Assembly: GCA_003339415.1 (NCBI GenBank) | Contig: PDHQ01000248.1 | Location: 9,074-51,709, forward strand | Direction: 5' to 3' | Length of the DNA: 42,636 nt | Source: Ophiocordyceps camponoti-saundersi (nom. inval.) | Taxonomy: Eukaryota; Ascomycota; Sordariomycetes; Hypocreales; Ophiocordycipitaceae | Notes under the pieces: model-generated | What the model was told of the DNA's origin: nothing | Seen by the model: the letters and a program-made list of their open reading frames with translations, nothing else | Database searches by the model: none | In this document: piece after piece, positions 18,928 through 29,460 of the stretch | How positions within the stretch are numbered: the first letter of the stretch is position 1 | How the letters are laid out: the number at the start of each line of letters is the position of its first letter | Made by a program: the position numbers and the translations under genes

Positions 18928-20760
18928 CTATGATGCGCTATGCGTCCCGTCTGAGGCCTTGGCGCCGTCGCCGTCCGCCGGCTTGTCTTCGACCAGAGGG
19001 CTGACGACTTGCGACTTCCCGTCCGCCGGCCTGTCTTCGACCGTAGGGCTACCGACTTCCGACTTACCGTCCGACCGGTCGTCTGAGTCCTCGTCGTCGA
19101 CGCCCTGCTTGAGCGCGGCCGCCTCGCCCACCTCCATCTCGTGCAGCTCCTGCTTCTGCTGTTGCGCTAGCACTTGGCGGGCGTCCATGACCTCGAAGGC
19201 GCCTCCATCTTCGTCGTCGTCTTCGTCGTCTTCGTCATCTTCGTGACTGTCCCCACTCGGCGTCCGGGGCGGCGCCGAGTCGACCGATCGAGGACGCTCG
19301 GCGGGGGTGGCGGGCGAGTGCGGGCTGGTAGGCCGCGACCGTGGCCGCAGCAGGCTCGGCGAGAGCGGCTTGATGGTCGGGTCGAACTTGGCCGGCAGGC
19401 CCAGCACCTTGGCCACCTGATGGGCCTCCTCGTCGGGCGAGTTTTGCGTCTCGAGCTCAAAAGTACTACTCGTCTCGCTGTCGGCCTCGTGGATGCCGCC
19501 CGTGGCGGATAGCATGCCGACATACGTCTGGCGCGTCGCATCGTTGACGCGCTTGACCTTTTTCTTGATGCGCTTCTCCGTCGGACGCACGACGATGACG
19601 GGTACGGGCGAATACTGGAGGCAGTATTTTGAAAATGAGTTGTGAGAATTAATGAGGCCCTGAAGTCCGCCGAGCGATCGGCCGCGGGCGCCGACAATGA
19701 GCATGGCGGCTTGGTGCAGCAGTATCTGCGGGCGACGGGCGTCAGTTCAGGGGAAAGGGGGGAAGGGAGGGCGCGCGCAAGCGTAACAAGATAGACGCAC
19801 CAGCTTCTGAAAGGTCTCGTGCAACTTGCCGACGGCATATTCGAGGACGAAGCTGATGGCCCGATTGGCGCCGTTCTTGGCCAGGATGCCGTCCATGACG
19901 CGATTGGCGTCTTCGTACATCTGCGCCTTATCGCAGTAGCGAATGTCCTTTTCCACGACGTGGACGCAGACGATCTCATCGCCGTCATCGACAAGTTCAT
20001 CAACCAGCCACTGAACGGCGTAGTCCGAGTTTGCGTTATCGACGACGCCGACCATAAAGGTGCGCGACCAGCGTCTAGATTGAAAGCCCTTGTGCTTGAC
20101 GTTGAGCGTGATGCTGAGCGTGTTGTTCTTGGTGGCCTCGCCATGGGAAACGTTGTCGAAACCCACGTGCTGTTGAAACCTTTCGTTTACCACGTCTGTT
20201 AGTGTCGACATCTTTCTACTCCTTGCGATGAAGTTTTGTATGTATGTACAAGTGTGTGAGTAGGTGCGGATGATGAGGCGATCGGAGACAGGGAACGGAG
20301 GAGATCAAAAGATGAGTGATCACGAGATGGGCGGAGTGAGTGGAGATGCCGACACAGCCGGTGCAAAGCGCCGAGAGCCGACTTTTTCTTTATTATTCTC
20401 TCGCCCGTTATTCGGGGCGGTGGGGTAAAGAAGGAAACAAAAGAGGCGCCTTGCCTCATCCGTTGCCGACGGTCTGTGGGGCTGAAGGGACTGCATCTTC
20501 CTCGCTGGAAGAAGACGAAGAAGAAGACGAATAAGGGAGGGGGGGTTTGGTTGGGTATGGTATAACAAACAGAGAGAGAAGGGGGGGGGGGGGGGGGGGG
20601 AGGAGGGGGGGGGGGGGGGGGGAAGGCCACAAACCACCCACCCCCGGCAGCAGGCCACAAAGCACACCAAACCGAGANNNNNNNNNNGGTGTCGTGCGTT
20701 GGGTGTAGTAGTTTTGATGGTTTTTATTTTGTGGGGGGGGGGGGGGGGGGAGGGGAGAGG

Positions 20761-20799
<39 letters not shown>

Positions 20800-21472
20800 A
20801 GATGGTGGAGTGGAAGAGAGGATAGGCAGACAGACAACTAACACGGGCAGACAGACACAGAGTCAGGCAGACCGGCAGACAGACAGACAGTCAGAAACAG
20901 GGCAACAGATGCAGAGAAAAGAGAAAACAGACCAGAAACAAAGAAGAAACAACAAGAGATATGACGGCCACAGACAGAGCCTGTCGACGGCGCCTCGCTC
21001 AGCCGGCCCAAGCGTGCTTGAAGGCGCTAGAGGAGGCGAGCGATCGGAACAAGATGCCGAAACTGGTGTGCAGCACTGGGTGAAGGGGGACGGTCCATTG
21101 GCTAATAAAGGAGCGCGCACTCGCCTCTCCCACCCAATTTTCAGGTTCTCCGTTTCTTTTCACTCGCTCCTCGATCTGAAGAAAGAAAGAAGGAATAGAA
21201 ACAATAACAAAAAATCGAGAGACTTACCGACGGTAGGGCGGCGAGCTGGCGCGGTTGCGTGAGCCGTCTAACGAAGCCAAAGCCAAGGATGAGATGGACA
21301 TCTTCCTAGGCCGGTCGGGCCGCGGCAGCAGGGCAGCAAAGGAGATGGTCGACTTATGCGGCTGACAGTCTGCAGTGCCACTGCTGCTAATCGTCGTCGC
21401 CGCACCAAGATCATGTCCATCGTCGAGACTCTTGGACGATGAAGAATGGCAATCCGTCGACGGCGAGTCCAT
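18928..21472 (-). CDS. Universal stress protein (UspA-fold) domain protein
   Basis: Three exons: 21472-21228, 20179-19801, 19725-18928; 473 residues. Exon 1 encodes a Ser-rich N-terminus ending RNRASSPPYRR. In fungal USP proteins this continues into FQxxVGFD, which is how exon 2 begins (FQQHVGFD). The UspA fold runs from TFMVGVVDNANSDYAVQWL to the nucleotide-loop-like GARGRSLGGLQGL and PVPVIVVRP. Fungal members are cytoplasmic or nuclear and poorly characterised, with a presumed ATP-binding or stress-signalling role. A basic RIKKKVKR segment and a long acidic, Ser-rich tail with two VxSPxVEDxPADG copies follow. The first intron is 1,048 nt, far longer than the others, and contains poly-G tracts and an N gap. 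ATG 20211 lies in frame 32 bases upstream of exon 2 and could start a shorter isoform. ATG 21535 would add 21 residues. Confidence 0.8.
20581..20622. repeat. Poly-G tract
   Basis: G20, AGGA, then G18. It lies inside the USP intron, about 55 bp left of the assembly gap. Confidence 0.95.
20678..20687. other. Assembly gap (10 N)
   Basis: Ten Ns lie between two long poly-G tracts. The true gap size is unknown; the ten may be a placeholder. Confidence 0.98.
20733..20798. repeat. Poly-G tract
   Basis: G18, then a short G/A-mixed stretch, then G35 (20764-20798). It is inside the USP intron, right of the N gap. Confidence 0.95.
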
Positions 21473-22008
21473 CGCTTCTCCTCTCCCCGCCCCCGTCCTC
21501 GTCTCGATGATGCTCGGCAAGTTGGAGAGGATCATTCGAGAGTATGATTCGACAAGGAAGCAAGCTGGAAAACAACAAGAGAGAAGAAGAAGAGGAGAAA
21601 AAAAAAAGAAAAAGGGGGAAGAGGAAGAGCGGGGGAAGGTCAGAAGAGAAGGGGAAAAAAGGGCAATTGTCTTTCGACAACTCGCAGCAAACGGCCGTCT
21701 CCAGCAACCGTTCTGCCCTCTCACCAGTCACCACCGTCTCACGTCCCAAATCAGAGACAGACGACAGGAGTTGTGTCACTGTTCGGCACAAAGATGCCGT
21801 CTGGGGGAGCACAAGCCCCGACGCCACCACAGAAGAAAAGAGCCAAGAACAATTTCGGCCGGACTTTGGTGGTAGGGCGGACGGCGAGGCGCAGCGTCGT
21901 GAGGCGTGGGAGGCGTCGGAGGAGGAGGAGGAGGCTGTGCTTGATGGCGGCGTATGTATGTATGTATGTAAGAAAGGATCTCAAGACTGGATGAGAGACG
22001 GGAATGGC

Positions 22009-22024
22009 GGGGGGGGGGGGGGGG
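22009..22024. repeat. Poly-G run (16)
   Basis: An uninterrupted G16 in the upstream region of the USP gene. Confidence 0.9.
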
Positions 22025-22452
22025 CTTTCTCTCTTGTCTCTTTCGCACTATGCGTTTAAAAGAAGAGGGGGAGGAAAGAAGACAGGAGAATGAGTTTCGA
22101 AGAAAGAGAGAAGGAGGGATGGAGAGATGGAAAAGATATGTAGATAGATACCAGAGAGGGGGGGGGGAAGGAGGGGAGAGGAGGGGAGAAGAGAGAGAAG
22201 ATTATCCCACAGGAGGCCAGATGGAAGAAGGAAAAAAAGAAGCACAGAGGAAGAAAAAGCAAAGAGACCTTGTTGGCTCCTCTCCAGTTCCAGGGTCGCC
22301 CGCCCGTGACTCAGACTCAGACTGGCGATGGGGTGCACAAGGAAGGAACGACAGCTGCAGGTCGGCGCCGTACCTTTCTGCGACAATGACGGGCAGCAAG
22401 TAATCTGGTAATGATTGTACGGATAACATGTGTGTGTGTGTGAGTGTGTATC

Positions 22453-22492
22453 CGAGTAGTACTACAGAGTATATTACAGAGTATACTACTCG
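22453..22492. repeat. Inverted repeat, 9-bp arms
   Basis: CGAGTAGTA (22453-22461) and its exact reverse complement TACTACTCG (22484-22492) flank a 22-bp loop. The loop holds two copies of ACAGAGTAT. It could form a small hairpin; no gene is adjacent. Confidence 0.7.
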
Positions 22493-22780
22493 TTACCTGG
22501 AAAGGGTAAGTATACGGACTCACGGAGTGTATTCATGGTAGGGATATCCGTAGATGTATGTATGTATGTATGCATGTAGGTCTATTTATGTTTAAATCTG
22601 TCTATTTTTATGACGACCATTCATGTATCCGTAAGTGTTATAGCATTATAAGTATCCGAATGTATGCATTTCATGTCATCCATTTCCTTGTTTCCAATCC
22701 TTTTTTTCTTTCCCTGTAATGCTTTCTTTTTTTCTTCAACCCCTTCTTTCTTCCCCTCCCCTCCCCTCCCCTCTAGCCTC

Positions 22781-22781
<1 letters not shown>

Positions 22782-22838
<57 letters not shown>
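22782..22838. repeat. Poly-C tract (57)
   Basis: An uninterrupted C57, preceded by CCCCT repeats. It is followed 40 bp later by (CAGC)n and (GA)n at about 22882-22922. Confidence 0.96.
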
Positions 22839-22840
<2 letters not shown>

Positions 22841-22881
22841 CTTCATTCGGAGAGAAAGAGGTGTGTGGTGAGAAGGGGGGG

Positions 22882-22922
22882 CAGCCAGCCAGCCAGCCAG
22901 CCAGCCAGAGAGAGAGAGAGAG
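22882..22922. repeat. (CAGC)n and (GA)n microsatellite
   Basis: About six CAGC units pass directly into about seven GA units. Confidence 0.85.
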
Positions 22923-23286
22923 CTTTCAGAGTGCATGGCGCCACAGTGCGTCTCTTTCATCCCACCACTTGTATCCGTACTACCAGGTATCAGTGTCACT
23001 AACAGATGATTACCTAACCCTTGACGCCTCCTCCTCCTCATCCTCCATCTCGTATCTTAGCTCCCGCCAAACAACCATCTGTCCATCTCAAGGGAAAGAA
23101 ACTTAAGCAGCGCCGGCATCTAAAACGCAAAATCGGAAGAGAAAGAAAAAGAGAAGCAAGAGAAGGAAAAGGAGGGGAAAGAGGAGAAATATACCTTATA
23201 CATACATACATGCATACTTTATGATACTTATGCAGAGTGAGAGAGAGAAAAAAAACGACATATAAAAATCCCTGGCAACCAACTCA

Positions 23287-23331
23287 AACCCAACCCAACC
23301 CAACCCAAACCCAAACCCAACTAACCCTAAT
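23287..23331. repeat. CCCAA/CCCAAA repeats ending in CTAACCCTAA
   Basis: Degenerate CCCAA-type units run into one and a half copies of the CCCTAA telomere-like hexamer. This is too short and degenerate to be a telomere; it is an interstitial simple repeat. Confidence 0.7.
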
Positions 23332-24209
23332 AAAGCCTCTCAGTTACACGGTAGAAATCTCCTCATTCAGCCTCTACCTACATATGTTCATGTAGGTCTC
23401 TTCTCACGCCACAAGCAACAAAAGCTTAAACGGGCTACCTGTCTCGCTTTGCCTTGTACCGCTGTTAGACAGACCGTCTCGGCTTTTGTTATACCGCTGC
23501 CGTAGACCGTTGTCCCCCCTCCCACCCTTCCCTCCGTCCCGGGCACATGCTGCCCATCCCTATCCTCACCGTCTACGTCTACGTCTGCATTTACTTATCC
23601 TCCGGCATATCCTCCTTACTACCCATCTCCTACATCTCCTATCTACCACCTATCTCTACCAAGGTATCCTCTAATAATACGGATAATCCTCCGGCACATC
23701 GACATGCATAACGCATAGCTACCTACTCACCTACATACCTACATACATACAATTAGTGGTAGCCATGCAATGCATACCTACCTACCTACCTATCTCTATA
23801 CAGCCATACACACACATTACCAGCATGCACTCATACTACGTCACCGTCACACCCCAACTGCCGGTTGCATCCATCGGATCCCCCCCCTACTGTAGTCCGT
23901 ACCGCACATACTGTACGAGCTTACACCTTAACCGTCATATATTGGACAGCCTCTGCAGCTGCCAAGACCTCCGCTTCCTGTCCGGCTCAGCTTCACCTAC
24001 TTTCACCATGATAGATAGAGTCTATCTCAGACCCGTGACCAATCAGCCCTCCTGCATCATGCCAACACTATTATGCCCGCTATGCCCTCTCGTGACATGG
24101 CGCTGTTACGCGTCCTCACATCGTCAGATGCGCCCTTGCCTTCCCCCCCCTTCCCCGCCGTCTAGCCTCGGCCGTTCGTAGGGCTGATCTTTTTTTTCCC
24201 TGTCACTCT

Positions 24210-24243
24210 CTCTCCAGTGTCTCCAGTGTCTCCAGTGTCTCCA
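24210..24243. repeat. 9-bp tandem repeat TCTCCAGTG
   Basis: Three full copies and a partial fourth lie in the 3' flank of the eIF3l gene. Its reverse strand would be transcribed if the 3' UTR exceeds about 110 nt. Confidence 0.8.
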
Positions 24244-24352
24244 GCCGGCTCAACTTCCCCGCCTGCCAAGCGTCTCATCCCTTCCCCACACTGGGCCACA
24301 CAAAGAAAGCATGTGCGTGCCACGGGCCTGCTACCCACGCCCCATCCATCCC

Positions 24353-25900
24353 TTAGTTGTACGTCCGCGACAGGTTGCGAAGATACCAATCCACCAGCTT
24401 CCTGCCCACCTTGGCCTCCGATATGTGAATAAGGTCCTGTGTCGCCCGTTAGCACCCCATCGTCGGCTTGACTAGAGAAAAAGCTACTAACCCCCTGCAG
24501 CGCGTAGTCGAGATCGCTGACATTGACCAGCTCGCCATCGACCAGCCCCTGATCCTGCCACCGAAGCTGTTTCGTTCGCTGCTTCGTCACCATCAACCAA
24601 GACCGCAACTCCTCCGGCTTGACCTCGAGGAAGCCGGCCAGTTTGTTGAGGTCCATGGTCGTGTACAGCCGCAGGTACGACTTGATCGTCGGGCTCCACA
24701 TGTTGGTCTTGACCTCGTCCATGAACAGCGACAGGTGATACTCGACCGGGTCCACGTTAAGCTCCGGGTTGTCAAAGTCTGGCGGCACCGGTGAGATGAA
24801 CTTGGGGCACGCCGTCCGGAACAGCTCCTCAAAGATGGGCAGTGAGTCGGGACCCCCACGCTGCAGCTTGAGCAGCTGGTCTCCATACTTCTCCCGCAGG
24901 GCCCCGTGGATCGTGTCGTCGAGCCGTGTCGGCTGGAATGCGACGCAGATGGCGATGAGTGCGTACATCTGCTCGTTCTTCTTCGTAATCGAGTCGTACT
25001 GTGCGTTCTTCTGAAAGTTCTTGGTCCTCGACACATACACCAGGATGTGGCTGAACATGCGGATCGCGTCTGCGTAGCGGTGCATCATCATGTACGAGAA
25101 GCCGACGTAGTAGTACGTCGTAAAGTGCGCTGCCATGACCCGCGCGAACATGGCTTTCTTGTTGAGCTCGATATCGTCGAGCGTCTTGAGGGCCAGGCTG
25201 AAGTCGCCGAGCAGACAGTGGACACGGAGCAAGCCGATGATGGAAAAATAGCCCAGCATTCGGTACAGGTTCTTGGAACCATACTCGCCGGCCACTGTCG
25301 CAGGGTCCTCGTTGCGCCGCATCGCCGCCAGCTGCTCTGTGATCTGCGACCGCTGAATGAGCGAGTAGAGCACGTTGAGCACGCTGTAGCAGCCCCACGT
25401 ATTGGGGTTGTCGCGCAGCATTTGCATGTCTTCCTCGTTCGACGCTTGCCGGGCAATGCGGGACCGATACGAGCTGAACGAGTTGAACTGATAGATGAAT
25501 TCGTCGATGACGTCCCACGCCCAGTAGTACTGCCATCTCGGGTCAGAAGACGGGGAGGCGCGTCCGCATCGGCGGCCATACGTACCGACGGAGGCTCGAG
25601 GTCGACGGGACCCTCTGAGTTCAGGATAAAGTGGAAGAGGCTGCAGTACGAGTCGTAGCTCTGGAACTTGACCTCTAGAGGAGCGGAGAAGTCGAGCGGC
25701 TGCGCGGCCTGGACCAGCCGAGCCTGGATGTCGTCGGTTTGTTGCGCCATGGTAAGCGAGTTGGTCTGGCTCAGCTCCTCGCCGTCCTCGTACTGGACGT
25801 GTTCCTTGTACTCGGCCACGAGGGCCTCCTCCTCGACATCGCTGTCGACGTCGATGGCACGGGCAGCGCCCCCGCCCATAGCGTTGTGGTACGAAGCCAT
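24353..25900 (-). CDS. Eukaryotic translation initiation factor 3 subunit L (eIF3l)
   Basis: Three exons: 25900-25586, 25529-24492, 24436-24353; 478 residues, the usual fungal size. eIF3l is a PCI-family subunit of the eIF3 complex that helps load mRNA and Met-tRNA on the 40S subunit. It is absent from budding yeast, so its presence fits a filamentous fungus. Conserved segments include YDSYCSLFHFIL (about 80-92), YYWAWDVIDEFIYQF after intron 1, NPNTWGCYSVLNVLYSLIQRS, FSIIGLLRVHCLLGDF, AHFTTYYYVGFSYMMMHRYADAIRMF and FLEVKPEELRSWL. The short last exon restores the conserved C-terminal DLIHISEAKVGRKLVDWYLR. An acidic N-terminus precedes. All phases are 0 at both introns. It is head-to-head with EFL1 over 346 bp. 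Confidence 0.93.
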
Positions 25901-26246
25901 CGTGAGGGCGGCTCCGGCGTGCGTTGCGTGAGGCTTTACGGAATTTTTCTACGGATTTTTAGGGCTTGTGGTGTCGATATGGCCATAGCGAAGATCTAAT
26001 ATGGGATAAGTGCATTTTCACTACTAATAGGTCTCGATTGACAAATATTTCCCCCCACCATGTAAGTAATGCATCTATCGGGGCGATGATTCACGGCCGT
26101 CGATGAGTCAGTCAAGCCCGCGAGCTCCATCGACACAGGTATAACTGAGCGGGAGAAGAGTCACAACATCATGAAGGAAAACTCTGAAAACTTGCCTCTT
26201 TCTCCTTCTCGTCGACTGGCGTGGCATCATCATATAATTCATCATC
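25901..26246. promoter_or_regulatory. Divergent promoter region, eIF3l / EFL1, with Gcn4/CPC1-type site
   Basis: This 346-bp spacer separates two head-to-head translation genes. A perfect TGAGTCA (26104-26110) matches the bZIP Gcn4/CPC1 consensus TGASTCA; it lies 137 bp before EFL1 and 204 bp before eIF3l. A C8 run sits near 26050. The EFL1 leader is CT-rich with CATCAT repeats. No TATA box is obvious. Confidence 0.55.
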
Positions 26247-29200
26247 ATGCCGATCGTCACCCCCGAGAAGCTTGCCAGCCTACAGCGGCAATCTCAGGAT
26301 ATCCGCAATGTTTGCCAACCTAGCTCCCCCTTGCCATGGAGAGATTCTCACTGACGTCTGGCGGAAGATCTGCATCCTCGCACATGTGGACCATGGCAAG
26401 ACGTCGCTTACAGACGCCCTGCTCGCTACAAATGGCATCATATCGCCCAAGCTGGCCGGCAAGATCCGTTATCTCGATTCTCGCCCTGACGAGCAGACTC
26501 GCGGTATCACCATGGAGTCCTCGGCCATATCACTCTTCTTCTCCATGCTCCGAAGAAACTCACCGGACTCCCAACCTGTCGCGAAGGAGTATCTCATCAA
26601 CCTCATCGACTCCCCCGGCCACATCGATTTCAGCAGCGAGGTGTCGACGGCCTCGCGACTGTGTGACGGAGCAGTTGTCCTCGTCGACGCCGTCGAGGGT
26701 GTCTGTAGTCAGACAGTGACGGTTCTCCGGCAGACGTGGACGGAGCAGCTGAAGCCTTTGCTAGTCATCAACAAGATGGATCGCCTGGTGACGGAGCTCA
26801 AGATGACACCATCTGAGGCGTACGTGCACCTCAGCAAACTACTCGAGCAGGTCAATGCCGTCCTCGGGAGCTTCTTCCAGGGTGAGCGCATGGAGGAGAA
26901 CCTCAACTGGAGGGAGCGCATGGAGGAGCGCGCCACGGCCGCCGCCGCCGCCAAGGCATCCGCCGCCGAGGATCAGGTCAGCGATGGCGGCGAGCTGCAG
27001 TTTGAGGAACGCGATGACGAGGACATATACTTTGCACCGGAAAAAAACAACGTAATCTTCAGCAGTGCCATCGACGGCTGGGCCTTTACCTGCCGTCAGT
27101 TTGCCGGCCTCTACGAGAAGAAGCTTGGCATCCGCCGAGGTCTCATGGAGAGGGTTCTATGGGGAAACTTCTACCTCGACCCAAAGACCAAAAAGGTGCT
27201 CAGCCCCAAGCACCTCAAGGGCCGGAACCTGAAGCCCATGTTCGTCCAGCTAGTGTTGGAGCCCGTCTGGACAGTCTACCAGGCCACCTGCGGCGGAGAC
27301 GGCGCCAAGGGAGACGCCGCTCTCCTGGAAAAGGTCACAAAGTCTCTAAACATCAGCATCCCCGCCCATGTCGCCAGGGCGCGAGATCCGAGGTTGCTAC
27401 TGACCGCTGTCTTTGCCTCGTGGCTGCCCCTGTCGACGGCACTTCTCGTGTCGGTCGTCGAGTCTCTGCCCTCACCTCCGGCGGCGCAGGCTGATCGCCT
27501 CCCACGTCTGCTGGAGAGCTCGCCCGGATCGCAAAGCATCGACGGCTCGGTCCGCGATGCCATGATGTCGTTCCGAGACGGGAAGTCGGATCCCATTGTG
27601 GCCTACGTGAGCAAGATGGTGTCAATCCCCGCAAGTGAACTGCCTGAGAACAAGGCGAGGACGACGAATAAGATGAGCGCAGAAGAGGCGAGAGAGCTGG
27701 CTCGAAGGCGGATGGCGGAGACGGCGAGGGCGCAGGCGGCCGAACAAGACACGACCGGGGGTCTTACGGGGGCCCTCGGTTCCGCAACGCTGGATACTTC
27801 GAGCCCGGGTCCGGATGCGGAGGAGGAAAACAAGACGGACCCCGAGCATCTGATCGGCTTTGCCAGGATCTACTCGGGGACGCTCTCTGTGGGCGACACA
27901 CTCTACGTCATCCCGCCCAAGTGGTCTCCGGCGAATCCTCAGGCCGAGCCCTGCCCGCAGCAGGCAACGGTGACGGCACTTTACATGCTCATGGGCAGAA
28001 GCCTGGAGCCCCTGGATTCGGTGCCAGCTGGCGTCGTCTTCGGCATCGGTGGGCTGGAAGGCAAGATTCTCAAGTCTGGCACGCTGTGCAGCCGGCTGGA
28101 GGGCGCCGTCAACCTGGCGGGTGTCAGCTCGACGGACAAGCCCATCGTCCGGGTAGCGCTGGAGCCCGCGAATCCAGCGGACCTGGACAAGATGATTGCC
28201 GGGCTGCATCTCCTGGTGCAAAGCGACCCATGCGCCGAGTACGAGCAGTTTGCCAGCGGCGAGCACGTCCTGCTGACGGCCGGTGAGCTGCACTTGGAGA
28301 GATGTCTGTTGGATCTCAAGGAGCGATTCGCGCGGTGCGAGATCCAGGCCGGCGCACCCATCGTGCCTTACCGCGAGACCATTGTACGCGCCGAAGAGAT
28401 GCGCCCCCCGACAAGCAAAGAGATGGGACGGGGGGGCGTCGTGGGAGTGACGAGTTCGAAGCAGGTCAGCATGACGATTCGCGTCCGACCGTTGCCAGCG
28501 AACGCGACCGAATTCCTGTTGAAGAACGCCGACTCTATCAGGCGGCTCTACGCAGAGCGCAGCAGGTCAACGGCCGAGCCGCACGACGAGAGCACGGCGA
28601 CGGTCGGTGCGGTCGACTGCCTCTCGGCCGACGAGCTGAAGCGCCAGCTCCGGCAGCAGCTGGAGACTGGCAAGGGACGCGAGGTGTGGAAGAATCGGGT
28701 CGACGACGTGGCGGCTTTCGGGCCGCAACGCACGGGGCCAAACCTGCTCATCGACGGGACCAAGGACGGCATCCTGTCGAGGGTGTTTGCCGGGCGGGCG
28801 TCACCGGAGGAGGCGTCCGGAGCGGCTCAGCTGTCAGACAAGATAGCGTACGCCTTCCAGCTGGCTACGGCGCAGGGACCGCTGTGCCACGAGCCGATAC
28901 AGGGCATCGCCGTCTTCGTCGAGGACGTGAGCCTCGACCAGGCAGAAGACGGCGACATACTCGGACGGCTGACGGGTGAGGTCATCAAGTCGTTTCAGGC
29001 GTCGGTGCGGACGGGCTTCCTGGACTGGTCGCCGCGCCTGATGCTGGCCATGTACTCTGTAGAGATTCAGGCGTCGACCGAGGTGCTGGGCCGGGTTTAC
29101 GACGTGCTGACGCGGCGGCGCGGGCGCGTGATGGCGGAGACGATGAAGGAGGGCACGCCCTTTTTCACGATACAGGCGTTGCTTCCGGCGGCCGAGAGCT

Positions 29201-29460
29201 TCGGGTTCGCCGACGAGATGCGCAAGCGGACGAGCGGAGCGGCGCAGCCACAGCTCATCTTTGCCGGGTTCGAGATACTGGACGAGGACCCGTTCTGGGT
29301 TCCGTTTACGGAGGACGATCTCGAGGACCTGGGCGAGCTGGCGGACAAGGAGAACGTGGCCAAGAGGTATATGGATGGCGTGAGGCGGAGGAAGGGCTTA
29401 CTGATCGAGGGGAAGCGGCTGGCGACGGACGCGGAGAAGCAGAAGACGCTGAAGAGATGA
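26247..29460 (+). CDS. RIA1: Ribosome assembly GTPase EFL1 (elongation factor-like GTPase 1)
   Basis: Two exons (26247-26309, 26368-29460), 1,051 residues. EFL1 is a cytoplasmic EF-2-like GTPase that, with the SBDS protein, drives release of eIF6 from pre-60S subunits. Splicing joins SQDIRN to ICILAHVDHGKTS, restoring the P-loop (about residues 26-33). Then come RGITMESS (switch I, near 67), DSPGHIDF (near 102) and NKMD (near 156). The G domain carries the EFL1-specific insertion, rich in Ala, Glu and Asp (about 200-245). The linker before domain II holds an Ala/Glu helix. The C-terminal EF-G IV/V-like domains end with TPFFTIQALLPAAESFGFAD and DPFWVPFTEDDLEDLGE, typical of EFL1 rather than EF-2. 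No histidine-diphthamide tip is seen, as expected. Starting upstream at 26221 would retain the intron and is not favoured. Confidence 0.94.

Larger units (their letters stand above)
20180..21227 (-). other. Unusually long USP intron 1 with C-tracts (transcript sense) and gap
   Basis: The donor is GTAAGT at 21227-21222. The favoured acceptor ends at 20180, with a CTAAC branch element about 15-20 nt before it. A second acceptor ending at 20216 is also in frame. The intron carries GACA-type repeats (about 20826-20890), two long G-tracts that read as poly-C in the transcript, and ten Ns. All other introns in the window are 50-95 nt. Confidence 0.65.
21473..24352. other. Gene-free, repeat-rich region (USP upstream, eIF3l downstream)
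   Basis: About 2.9 kb without a supportable gene. The left part is the presumed promoter and leader of the USP gene. It is purine-rich on the plus strand, so the minus-strand transcript leader would be pyrimidine-rich. It includes a TGACTCA at 22307-22313, G16 at 22009-22024 and (TATG)n. The middle holds a 9-bp inverted repeat and C57. The right part has (CAGC)n/(GA)n, CCCAA repeats and many TACCTA/ACATAC units. The last 190 bp are the eIF3l 3' flank. Confidence 0.65.

Noticed and set aside
20320..20844. Frames crossing the N gap and poly-G tracts
   Set aside because: Low-complexity Pro-rich translations with X residues; they lie in an intron.
24162..24491. Direct read-through of eIF3l exon 2 to a stop at 24162
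   Set aside because: Splicing at 24491/24437 restores the conserved C-terminal DLIHISEAKVGRK; the read-through tail is Gly/Thr-rich and unrelated.
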